From the NCBI GenBank assembly GCA_013350335.1, contig CM023534.1:6973542-7037541 (forward strand): DNA of 64,000 nucleotides. Reading direction: 5' to 3'. A model generated the notes under the pieces. It was not told the origin of the DNA and ran no database searches. It saw only the letters and a list, made by a program, of their open reading frames with translations. A program made the translations under genes and the position numbers. The stretch comes from Chimonanthus salicifolius (Eukaryota > Streptophyta > Magnoliopsida > Laurales > Calycanthaceae). This document shows, in pieces, positions 11,926 through 28,165 of this stretch. Positions within the stretch are counted from its first letter, which is position 1. Each line of letters opens with the position of its first letter.

Positions 11926-14411
11926 AAAAAAAAGAAGAGAGAATTGTATCGCCGAGATACAGGCCTATATTTCAACGATAATGAGATTATTACCTATAAG
12001 AGACATACCACATGAATCATGAAAATGAATTATTTTACTTTTCCCACGCATAGACCATTTCCAGTGTCCATGCCATGGAGTATAGGGTAAGTCTAAATCT
12101 GTAGATTACATGAACCAGTAAAAGAAAATATAAAATATCATACTTAATCTCTTTGTAAAGAAAGAAGATAAGAAAACATTAGTGCGAGAAAAGAGAATCC
12201 GTACAACCCGAATAATGTCTGTATCAAATTTCTAAAAAAGACAACAGGTCTCAATCAGTTGGACCGGTTCTCCTCTTCTTCTTCTTTATTAAAAAATTAT
12301 CTGAGTTCCAAATAGACCCTATATGGTCTAGACTCTAGACCAAAAATCTCTCTCCCTCTAAATCTGGGATGTAGGATTTGAAAGGGGGGTCATGTGCTTA
12401 GGGATATTAGGTGCATGGATTAAGAAACATGAGCATGTGCTTAGAGATAATGGCTAGATACAGTTCAATGTTTAGCTGATTCATTTGATGATAGCTTAAC
12501 AATAGCAATCATCACTTCTATAACCTCACATGCAATCCCTTGAGTCCTTAACTTGTTGGATTTTATTTAAACATTGTTTTACTGTAATTCTTCATGGGTA
12601 TAGCTGTAGTTGTATAAACCTATAGTTTCATACTTAGTTTTCTCTGTTCCTCTTCACTAGCAGCCGTTCCCTTTCTTCTTCTCTTTCATTTTTCAAGTTC
12701 ATTTTTTTCATTTCGACCTCCAAACGGCTCGATTATCGGCCAATATTCAACAATCAACACCATCTAAGGTCTAGTTCATCATTAGATCCATCACTAGTGC
12801 AATTTTTTTTTTTGAAGAAAGCCTTCATTTCTTAAGAACAATACAAGCTGCATTTACTAATTATCTCTTGCAATTTACCAACAAACTTAAACCCATGCGT
12901 CATGACTTAAAAAAAAAATTGAAACCTTACTTTTCAAGCTTAGTTGTGTTTGTATTCATGGAATCCAAACATTTATCTTTGGTTACCTGCGCCTCCAGCT
13001 ACAAGCTTTTGAGGGTGTAAGGGGGACTAGAAATTATGAGTTTAGTTGAACTTGAACCAGCCTATCAGGACAAAAAAATTCACACCATTTTATAAGTGAT
13101 TCACACTATCTAGTAATTTTGTTTCAAGATGGTCCAAGGCATGGGTGCAAAACTTAGGTGACTTGAAATAACTTGGATTTGTACAACTTGAGTTTTGTTA
13201 TCAAAGTGTAGGCGTCTCATCCGACTAGTTCTCTGAGGTGTATGAAAACCCTCCTATCCGCATGCACTGAGTAATTTAATGGGATCTTACTCTATACATA
13301 TTCCCATAAGTAATTCGATGGATAAATGAACTCAAACTTTTTTTTTTTATCAAGACAAACTATTTTGGTAGATAATTTTTTATTGAAGTTATTTTATTTT
13401 ATTCTCTTGAGCAATCTATGATTTCAAACTTTCAATAACCTAAGAATACATCAAATTACAGTTAAATTAGATTTGTGACAAAGAAAATGATAGAGATGGT
13501 ATGTTTTTATAACAAAGAATCCCCTTTGTCTATTTAAAATACATTGCATTCATTTCATTCCAAAAATGTCTTTAATTGTGGAGCCAGTGCTTGCATTGAC
13601 TAGAACAGTGCCAGTATTAGAATATAACAGCAGACAAACATGAAGATTATTTACATGAGACCTCCCAAACTTGATGAATATTGAAAATTTAAATTTATAA
13701 TATAGAGAAGTAGAAGAATATTTTTTTAAAAAATAAAAACCCGTCGGCAACGTCTGAAGGTAAAGGTATTTTCACTATTTTGAGATAGAAAATCCAACAA
13801 ATGACCCTTGTATGTGTGAACAGGTACAATTCTAGCAAAAAATGGGGCCTCATTGGTGTGTGGAAACAAAATAAGATTGAACATGTGTGTGTCTAAATTG
13901 AGACAAAAAAATTATTATTGGGAGCATTTGAAAATCCAAATATCTTTTGAGATCAAGGGTGAAAGTGATGTATGAATGGCTGCAGTTAGTACATAATTGC
14001 ATCAATAGAAAGTATTTTGGACATGTAAGGTAAATTTCCCAGGACAATTGTTAAAGCTCCTCCATTTTATTGCTCATTTTAGATTGAAATTACATCTTCT
14101 TCTTCTTCTTTTATGAGATTCCTGCAAATACCTTTCTTTTGACAATGGTAAATACCTTACCTTTTTGCTTTGAAGATCGTTTTGATTTTGCATAAGTTCA
14201 TTGGATTTTTCTCCTTTGTCCAGGGTGTTGGCTTTTCCTATAAGTTGGTAGTTTAGCTTGGTGTTTCTTTTTTCGCTTTCTTCTCCAGTGTCTGCACCAC
14301 TTGTGCTTCTTCTTCTTTTATTAATATATGAACCATTTAAAAAAAAAAAAAAATCAACAAGTGGTGTAATGAAATGATGTGGTTAACTTTACAGTAAAAC
14401 CAATTTTTATT

Positions 14412-14697
14412 AGGGTAGCGATCCTCCCACGGAAGGTTTGTGTAAGTAGACAGTGAAGGTTCACGCGAAATTCGGTGAGCCGATGTTACTGTTCATGCGA
14501 AATTCGGTAAGCCGATTTACTGTTCATGAAAATTTCGACGAGTCAAATTATTGCTCATGTGAATTTAAGCGAGCCGATTTACTGTTCATGCGAAGGGTTG
14601 GTGAGCCGATTTTACTCTTCATACGAAGGGTAAAATATAGAATCCACTAATTCCCGTGTGTGGTTAAATAAAAAGCTCGTAGGAGGATTGCTACCCT
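14412..14697. mobile_element. 286-bp MITE with 20-bp terminal inverted repeats
   Basis: The left end AGGGTAGCGATCCTCCCACG (14412-14431) and the reverse complement of the right end (14678-14697), AGGGTAGCAATCCTCCTACG, match at 18 of 20 positions. No coding sequence lies inside. A clear target-site duplication is not visible, so the superfamily cannot be named. Nearly all of the interior is the tandem repeat listed separately. Confidence 0.7.
14457..14632. repeat. Minisatellite inside the MITE, about 5-6 units of 31-36 bp
   Basis: Successive diverged units carry TTCATGCGAA, then a variable AATTCGGTGAGCCGA or GGGTTGGTGAGCCGA segment, then TTTACTG. Unit starts are near 14459, 14491, 14522, 14555, 14586 and 14617. 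The repeat fills the element between its inverted ends. Confidence 0.7.
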
Positions 14698-17029
14698 TTC
14701 TATTATTTGTTTCTTTGAAGGACATGTCTAAAGTTGACTTACATTTATTGATAAATTGTCATGGAAAGAAATTGAGATTACAAGTAAAAATCGAAAATAA
14801 TTTAGAAAATCACAATTAAAAAGCACTAAGAGAAGAGGCAGCCACTATAGACATGGTTTGAGGTACCTCCCAAGTAAAATTCCAATTTCAATGGATCCAA
14901 TAATATCTACACATCTGTGACCCAAAAATGGACAGAGATAGACTTGATAAGATTAGGTCATGAGTTGGGCTGGGCTCTCATTTTGGAAGAATACCCGAAA
15001 TTTCAGGTTGGACTGAGCTCAGTTCACAACCCAACCCAACCAAATCTCGACAATCAAACAAACGTATTCATATGACCGTACACATTTTACGGTTAATAAG
15101 TTACATATGAACAACTTTTACTTTAAAATTTTGGAGCCATATTATCTATTGTAGTTTAGTGAGTGACATTAGATTGGACCATTTTTGGGCTTTCCACAGA
15201 TCAGGTGAAGCTTGTCAAAACCCGACTCACCTAAGTTGCAATGTTGCATAATTACCTTTAAAATCCTCTTTTAATAAGATTATCCAGATAGTTTGGAGCC
15301 TCTTATAATCATATGATCAAATTCTTGTGTGATAAACAGGATCTGGAAGTATCTTCCTATTAGTCCGGATACTTAGGCCCACTTTCATATGGACCTAAAA
15401 TATGGTTTCACTGGTTCTACTATATCCAACCAAAGGCCTTGATCGTTTTCGTGCACATATGAAAGAGGATTAGATGGTTATAAAATTTTGCTTAGGTATC
15501 CTCTTCCCTTCATATGTGGCCCATGGATGGGCCCCAGTTCAGCACATTTTGACGGGCTTGACAGAGGATCTACAAGTGGGCATGATACATACCCAATTTG
15601 CTAATACACCAAATGATAATGACTATAGATTTTCTGAAGATAGATGCAAGAGTTGGCACAGTTTCAGTGGTGCTGAACGCCAAATAATGACATGAGATAT
15701 GAACTCAATACATTCTTTTACCCTCCTTAAATTATATTTACAGCCAATAAGACACATTTAATTTTTATAATTTATTAGTCGAATATAAAAACAATCACCA
15801 TTAAACATAATTTACATTTTAGACCCTCAAAAAATATGAACACTACTCCCATTAAAAACATTTTTTAAAAAAATATCATACATCAATCAAGAACTTCCAA
15901 AGTCACCCATTCATGTGGAACCAAAGTACGCCCTGCACTCAGTTATCTAATTAAAATTTACTTTTTAAAAATATAAAAAAAAGCAATATACTTCCAAACT
16001 CACATCTATGTGGAGCTTAGGTAGGCCTCACTTAACAGTACTTGAATTAAAACTCTAAGTTATCCTTGTCATATATACATTACATAATGTATTACCTCAA
16101 TCAAGAGGGCCACAGTTGCATTATTAGTGATGATTTGAAAGGTCCATAGTGAACCAAATAGATGCTTGGGTGAAGTGCTTATGATTTTCCATTGGATGAC
16201 ATGAAATGGAGGATTGTAAACATGCTCAGCAGATTAGATCAGCATTTAAAATATGAACCCAACGTGGCCCAAATTTAAGTTAGATTTTTAATTCTCAACC
16301 AAACTCAAATAAAAAATGCCTAACCAAGCCCCACTGTTTTTCGGTTCGGAGAAAAACCCAACCCAAATTTCAACCCCAGAAGGCAGAAATGAGTGGGCGC
16401 TGGTTTTGTAGCACTTGTTCAAAGGACTATTGACAGCAATTTTTTCCAGAAATGTGATGGGAGTCGTACATAGATGTTCGTTCATCTTGTATTTTCAGAA
16501 GTTTTCAGAATTTAGTTCGATCTAAGGATGGGAGTGTAAAGTTCATGCCCAAAGTGTTTGGTTCAGTTGCAGCAGGTTATCAATGTGCAGCTACAGAAGC
16601 CTCCCACCATGACAGTCATTGAATGAAATATAATACTACACAATCCATCTTTGAAGTTTTATATCATAAAAATAAAATAAATTTTATAGGTAAAGGAGAT
16701 AATGAATACGATTCAAACAAAATAGTTTGTATCGCCCAATAAAAAGACATTAAAAAAATTTGCCCTGGCAGCACCGAGGTGCATATAGTCAGGGCAAGAC
16801 TGAATCATTGCTGCTAGGAATATGTAGGAACAAAATATTAAAAGAAAATATCTCATAAAATGAAATAAAGGACTTCATTTTCCGCATAGAGAGTAGAAAA
16901 CATAAGTGAAAGATTCGTATAATAATGCCATAGCTCTTGTGATTTACCACCAACTTCAAAAAAACTCTACATGATGACAAAAAGGGTAGAGAGAAAAGGG
17001 TGCACACTAATCTAAGTCAAAAAAAATTC

Positions 17030-22554
<5,525 letters not shown>

Positions 22555-22557
22555 GGC

Positions 22558-22653
22558 TAGGGTTTTGGAGCTCCTCTTGTGCAACCGTAAACCCTAATTT
22601 TGCTGCTTACACGCCTGGGAATTGACAGGTGAAGCATTTTATAGCAAACCCTA
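22558..22653 (-). promoter_or_regulatory. Three telo-box-like elements in the RPSA leader
   Basis: AAACCCTAA is present on the plus strand at 22589-22597, AAACCCTA at 22646-22653, and AAAACCCTA on the minus strand at 22566-22558, just upstream of the ATG. Telo-boxes (AAACCCTAA) are known from promoters and leaders of plant ribosomal-protein and other translation genes, where they act with nearby elements in dividing cells. Their grouping within 100 bases of the start codon supports this as the RPSA core promoter and leader. Confidence 0.6.
22637..22643 (-). promoter_or_regulatory. TATA box of RPSA
   Basis: The minus strand reads CTATAAAATG here, about 83 bases before the ATG. Transcription starting about 30 bases downstream would give a leader near 55 nt, usual for a ribosomal protein gene. 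Inferred from position and consensus only. Confidence 0.55.
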
Positions 22654-24149
22654 GCTCTCCGCGGAATTGACGAGAATAGCCTTAGAGAGCGGCGCGGGAG
22701 CACAGATGAGGCGGGAATGCGGGATAGCCATTTCTAACCCGACCCACGGACCCGGTCCTACCTGATAAAAAATCCGAGATGAAATTCCTGAATTTTCTAT
22801 TTTCCAAGGGATATTTTATATTTATATACACGATATTTTTCTAAAAATTTAGATTCCTAAGGTTAGATTTTTTTTAAATGGTTAAATATTTTTCTACTAT
22901 AATTTATGAAGAAATGTTTTTTTATAAAAAATTATGAAGTAAACTTTTATAGTAGTATTATGAATAATATTACTAGTATAATATTTTTTTCTAAAATAAA
23001 TTACAATTGTTCAAATTTATTAATAATTATTTGACAATCCTGTAAAATTGTCTCTTCTATATTAAATGATAATAATAATAAATTAAAAGGATTCATGAGA
23101 AATACATGTTTTGGAAAAAGGTGACATTGGTAAAATATTCAAGTATAGATAACTCTTTACCAACTTATAAATTTTTGCACAATTCTATCTTTCAAACTAA
23201 CATAAAAAGATGTGAGCTAGATCCTTTGAATTCATAAAAAATATTAAAAAAATCTTCTTTTAAGTGAATTTCTATAATTTTTAAGTAATAATAAAATATA
23301 CAATATTTCTTTCTTAAAGAAAATCTATTATTTAAGAGAAAGTTTAAAAAAAAAATTAGCTAATGTCAGTAATTTCCTCAACAATAACATATAAGCTTTA
23401 GTAAAAAGATACATTATAATAATGGGTATAATATCATGTGATCAATAATTAACAAAATTAAGCTTGAAACCATGCAAAACAAAGCAAATAATATTTAATT
23501 AAAAGATAAATTAATTTGTTTAAAGTGACAACTAACAAACTTTAAGTACAGCTTTAATAAAGTAAAAAATAACAAAGTTACTCCAATAAATTAAAAAATT
23601 ACAATAATTATGAATAACAAACTCAAATATGAATTACTTTAACTAGGATTTAAGTAATCATAATTTGAACCTTGTCCCATTAACCTCCACACTGGAACTG
23701 TTAATCTGATAGAATTGCTGATAAATCATTAGTCTCAAAATACAATATTTTGTTATATAAATTTATCAAGATAATATAAAATACTTTATTAACATTACCT
23801 AGGACATAATGCTAAAAAAATAGCAAAATTGTATTTGTTGCGGTATAATGATGATGACATAGAATATTTACAATATTTAAAAAAAATATTAATAGTTATT
23901 TAAGGGTTTTGATATTTACATGATATATTTTATTAAAAGTTGAGGTGTTCTTATTTATTTGAAACTTCTCATTCTACTCTCTCGATAACTCTCTTTAATT
24001 TTCTTCCTTCATTGACCTTTGCATACCCTTTCTATATTTGGTTTGATGATAGAGTAAGAGAGAAATAGACATGTTTTCATTCTTTCCACAGAGAGACTTG
24101 GTTTTTTCCATGACAGAGTAAAAGAGAGTTACATTGCGGTGGACAATCT

Positions 24150-24283
24150 AACTCTTAGGTAGTTAAAAGTCTCATATTTATTGTGAAATTGAACATTTAA
24201 AAATTTATATGGGACTTGGATCACTCCACTTATCGACTTAATCTTTTAGACCGTATACCCATTTCTACAAAGTGGTATCAGAG
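24150..24283 (+). mobile_element. Possible LTR end with primer-binding site remnant
   Basis: TGGTATCAGAG at 24273-24283 matches 11 bases of the usual complement of initiator Met-tRNA used as primer-binding site by many plant LTR retrotransposons. It is preceded by sequence ending TTTCTACA, compatible with an LTR 3' terminus. No gag-pol sequence follows, and I do not see the matching second LTR. The LTR start is a guess. Confidence 0.3.
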
Positions 24284-24559
24284 AAATATTCAATTCTAAT
24301 TAATAATATAAGAAAAAGGTTGGATATTCAATTCTAACAACTGATATCAGAAAAAGATTGGATATCCAATTCTAACAAATAGTATTGAAGCCATATCTCA
24401 AGACTAATGCATGTGGATTCAGAATACTTTCTAATCCTAAAAGATAGCAAGCAACGTTTTATTCATCGGAGAGTCTTATTCGAAAGGAAGATTGTTGGAC
24501 AGTGAACGAGTTCGATAATAAAAGAAAAACTCTAGAACTTTGCATGAGATTTTCATCAT

Positions 24560-24907
24560 TTATAAGACTAACTTTTTGGATTGGATATCAAAATGGTAAG
24601 AATAATATGTAGGCCCACGGACAAACCGGTTGAAGAAGCCAAATCCAGTTCGTACAGGTGCGCCCCCGGTCCTGCCAGTGTACTGCACGATGGCCACCGG
24701 CCTGGATCTATCCCCGACATCGGCTCCTGACCCAGAGGAGCTAAAAAATGGTTCGATGGGGAGGCCCAAGTGAAGTAGTTTATCTAATCCAGACGCTTCA
24801 ACGTTACCGTCGGTACTCGGTACAATGAGATGGCAGACATTTTGGTAAATTTGATTTCTTTGGCTACGGAGGTCTGTCCGCTCTGCAAAGATTTTGGTTT
24901 TGACCAT
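24560..24907 (-). other. Unidentified GC-rich open frame (115 codons)
   Basis: An open frame from an ATG at 24907 to 24560 lies in an island noticeably richer in G and C than its surroundings. The deduced protein has a Ser/Gly-rich middle (FFSSSGSGADVGDRSRP) and a GRTGGAPVRTGFGFF segment. I do not recognise a family. The plus strand also has short open stretches. It could be a small gene, a decayed pseudogene, or an old insertion from elsewhere (for example organelle DNA). No splice-supported continuation is evident. Confidence 0.25.
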
Positions 24908-25380
24908 TCCTCAAAGGTTTTAGAAAGAGTCTCGCCGAAAGAACAAAGCAGAAGAGTTATTAAGATGGGGGCGTAAATGGAATTTAAAATAAAAATACTC
25001 TCCAATGTACCAACCACTAAAAAAATACAGTGTAAATATCATCTCCATTATTTAATTTAAACAATCACTAATTCCTGTATATAACTTCGAATGAATGATT
25101 ATCTCACTTTAATATGATCCATGAAGAATAATACTTTATCTGTCTTAATTTAATTATATTTAATATTTGTCTCATATCTCATTTCGATTCTCTCTCAATC
25201 TATTTACTTTTTAAGAGAAGTTCATAAGTCTGAAACTCCTTTAAAAAATTCAAATTTTTAAAATGAAACAACTAAAATGAGAAGAAGGGAATAAAAAATA
25301 TGACTTTTACAAAAGTAGGCAAATTCGGCAATACCAGGAACTGGTTTATGAAAACCAGGGAGATCCTATTCAATATATCT

Positions 25381-25454
25381 AATTAGATATATTTTTACTG
25401 GTTTAAATTATTAATTGATTGGTCAGAGAGAACTCAGTAAAAATATATCTAATT
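25381..25454. repeat. Perfect 20-bp inverted repeat (34-nt loop)
   Basis: The arm at 25381-25400 is exactly complementary to CAGTAAAAATATATCTAATT at 25435-25454. The left arm overlaps a separate perfect 22-nt palindrome at 25372-25393. The structure lies about 400 bases upstream of the likely start of the sucrose synthase transcript. Confidence 0.85.
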
Positions 25455-25838
25455 TGCCACATTCTTTTCTAGTGTTTTTTAACTATATTTAAAGTTTTTA
25501 ATTTTATTTTTATCGTTCACCCATTGAAAAAGTTTTTAAAATTTCTATAGCACTTTAGTTAAGAGAATAAAATTAATTTGACTTCAAATATATAAATGAC
25601 TCAAAATTGCGGCCTTGCCTCAAACTATTTTTAATTCAGTAATTGAATTATTTTTTACGTAAATTTAGAATCGTCAATAATATTTTATACTTTACGTCAT
25701 GAGGCGTAACATCTCGCAAGTGGCATTTTATGGGATCGACGTCTGAAACATGAAACTGGGCTTCGGCTTTTCTTCTTCAGCTGCTGCAGTCTAGAATTTT
25801 TCATCAGCTTCTCAACTATTTTCCACTAGCCTTCAAAG

Positions 25839-26292
25839 GTACGGAAAAGATTGGTAAAGTTCATTTCTGCTAGAAACTATTCCAAACTTCGTAATCTTAA
25901 TCAATTAACAGCTCTCCCATTTCTTTGTAAAACTCTTTTTCACACATTTTTGAGCAGTCGCCGTCGTTTCTTACCTTTCTGGTAAAGTTCTTCTTCTAGG
26001 AAATGGGTCCTTTCCTCCGAGATTCTTGTCCTTTCTCTAATTTTCATTCAGAGCTCCTTTTTTTCCCAACTTTCATGATTCATTTTGTTTGAATTTCTTC
26101 TTTCTTTTTCTGGGTACGTGGTGGTTTTTGAAATTTCAGTTGATGTTTGAGATGGTTGATTTTGAAATTTTGTCATAATCTAGATGTGTTCTTCATTCTT
26201 CACGGTATGGTTTGACTGTTGTCTATTCATCTGCTCTCCCTTTCCATCGGAGAATGTTAATATCTGTTTCTGCTGCTGTTTTTGTGTTGCAG
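25839..26292 (+). other. Probable 5'-leader intron of the sucrose synthase gene
   Basis: CTTCAAAG|GTACGG at 25831-25844 gives a donor, and GTGTTGCAG ending at 26292 gives an acceptor 56 bases before the ATG. The segment between is T-rich, like plant introns. Sucrose synthase genes commonly have an intron in the 5' leader, so this is likely but rests on consensus only. Confidence 0.45.
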
Positions 26293-26348
26293 TTTTTAAG
26301 GTTTCAAGGCCTATTGACGCTTAAAGCAGTGAGAGTTTGAGACGGACC

Positions 26349-28124
26349 ATGGCTGAACGCAGGATTACTCGTGTTCATAGTCTTCGAGAGCGTTTGGATG
26401 AGACTCTTTTGGCTCATCGAAATGAATTGTCCCGCCTTCTTTCGAGGTTCGAGTGTTCTTTTCAACCTTTGCTTGTTCCTGTTTCATTTTCACTTGTATG
26501 GAGAAACATGCAATGGAAATTGTGGTGAAATTTTCTTTGAGTTACCGATTTCCCACTTAGGGATGTTAGATTTGATCTCTTGTAATAATTTGTTTTATTT
26601 TATGAACACATTCATAACCATGCAACCATTTAATTTTTAAAGTTGTATATACTCTTGATACTCCATTTACTGACTTCCCACTTTAGGCCGTGTCTGATAT
26701 CGTGGAACTCCTTAGGCTTGTTTGGGGTATAAAATCCCAACAGAATTTACAATTCCTTAAATCCTTCTGGTTATGGAATCTTGAATATTCATCCAATAGC
26801 ATTTTTGTGTGTGACAGAATTAGAGTTATCAGTTGGAATCCTAAAATTTTATGATGCAGAGTAATTCAGACATTGGAATTCTCAAATAAGACTTTGATAA
26901 CATATAGTCTCTGGGAAAAGTTCTATTGATTTTTATTATACTCCCTCCGGAGTTATCTGATACACGAGGCTAGCGGGTGGTTTCTTGTTTCTGTGGAATT
27001 AGTCTCATCTCCAATGAGGGGCGGGGATAACCATGTTATAAAAAAAAAACGTCTGCGCTACTCCTGTTTTGTAGTTCTAATATCCTGGATTGGATGCTTT
27101 GGGTCCTACTTCAGCTTTTCCTACTTGTTGCCACGCCTGCTGTCATTTCCTGACATTAATATGATATCTATTTTCGTTTCGTGAGGATGCACAAAATTCC
27201 TGCTATATTTGTGACTGTTTGGAGAAATTGATAGGAATGGACCAGAGAGAACTGACTGTACCAAGTTTTCTGCTAGGTGTGTTGTAATTGACATCCTCTA
27301 TACTTATTTTATGGCATCAAATGACTTGCAGGTATATAAGTCATGGGAAGGGAATTCTTCAACCACATCATTTACTTGCTGAATTTGAAACTGTAGTACC
27401 TGAAGAGGAGAAACAAAAACTGAAGGACAGTGCATTTGGAGATATTTTGAGAGCAACACAGGTGACATATCTGACATCCGTTGCTTTGCTTATTTTCTTT
27501 CATTAATGATCTATTTAGTTTTGAATTTAACATCATCCACTTTGCTGATGTGATGCAGGAAGCAATAGTTTTAGTTTTGAATTTAAAATCATCCACTTTG
27601 CTGATGTGATGCAGGAAGCAATAGTTTCACCTCCATGGCTTGCATTTGCCGTTCGCCCTAGGCCTGGGGTCTGGGAATACATACGTGTCAACGTGCATTA
27701 TCTGGTGATGGAGGGTTTAAGTATTCCTGAGTATTTGAGGTTTAAAGAAGAACTTGTGGATGGAAGGTATAGCTGAACACATTTTATCATGAATGATGAG
27801 TGTTATTGTTCATACTAGAAATATGATTTCTAATGATTCTTTGATACATTTTTTTCACATTTTTATGCAGTTTTGTGTTTTTTTTATCTCCAGCTTCAAA
27901 GAGAACTTTGTGCTTGAGTTAGATTTTGAGCCCTTCACAGATTCTTTTCCTCGCCCAACTCTATCCAAATCGATTGGGAATGGTGTGCAATTCCTTAATC
28001 GCCACCTTTCTTCAAAAATGTTTCATGACAAAGAAAGCATGCATCCACTTCTTGATTTTCTCCGTGTGCATAGCTACAAGGGGAAGGTAAAGTATCTACC
28101 ACTGGATTTCGTTCTGTTTCTTTT

Positions 28125-28165
<41 letters not shown>

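Larger units (their letters stand above)
6800..17029. other. Long gene-free region with transposon remnants
   Basis: No open frame here has family resemblance or plausible coding composition. The recognisable content is itemised separately: a direct repeat pair (9165 and 9442), two copies of one SINE family (11040-11160, 11764-11925), and a MITE with internal tandem repeats (14412-14697). A run reminiscent of a hAT-type non-autonomous end (GGGTTGGGTTG-like sequence) lies near 14960-15050. The rest is AT-rich sequence in which I recognise nothing. Confidence 0.55.
22700..25750. other. Intergenic region between RPSA and sucrose synthase
   Basis: Very AT-rich from about 22780 to 24000 with nothing recognisable. 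From 24120 to 24480 there is LTR-retrotransposon-like sequence, including TGGTATCAGAG at 24273-24283, close to the usual initiator-Met tRNA primer-binding site, followed by two near-identical copies of GGTTGGATATTCAATTCTAAC. A GC-rich island lies at 24600-24910 and a hairpin at 25381-25454; both are listed separately. Confidence 0.5.

Noticed and set aside
12805..12880. Another LINE 3' tail (poly-T followed by GAAGAAAGCCTTCATTTC)
   Set aside because: No coding remnant of the LINE C-terminal motif nearby; resemblance too slight to claim.
14453..14650. Open frame through the MITE minisatellite
   Set aside because: The periodic peptide (FMRxxxEPxLLF-like) merely reflects the DNA repeat; unit lengths are not all multiples of three.
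27559..27614. Use of the upstream acceptor for SUS exon 3
   Set aside because: It adds 56 nt, breaks the frame and gives an early TGA; kept only as a possible decay isoform.
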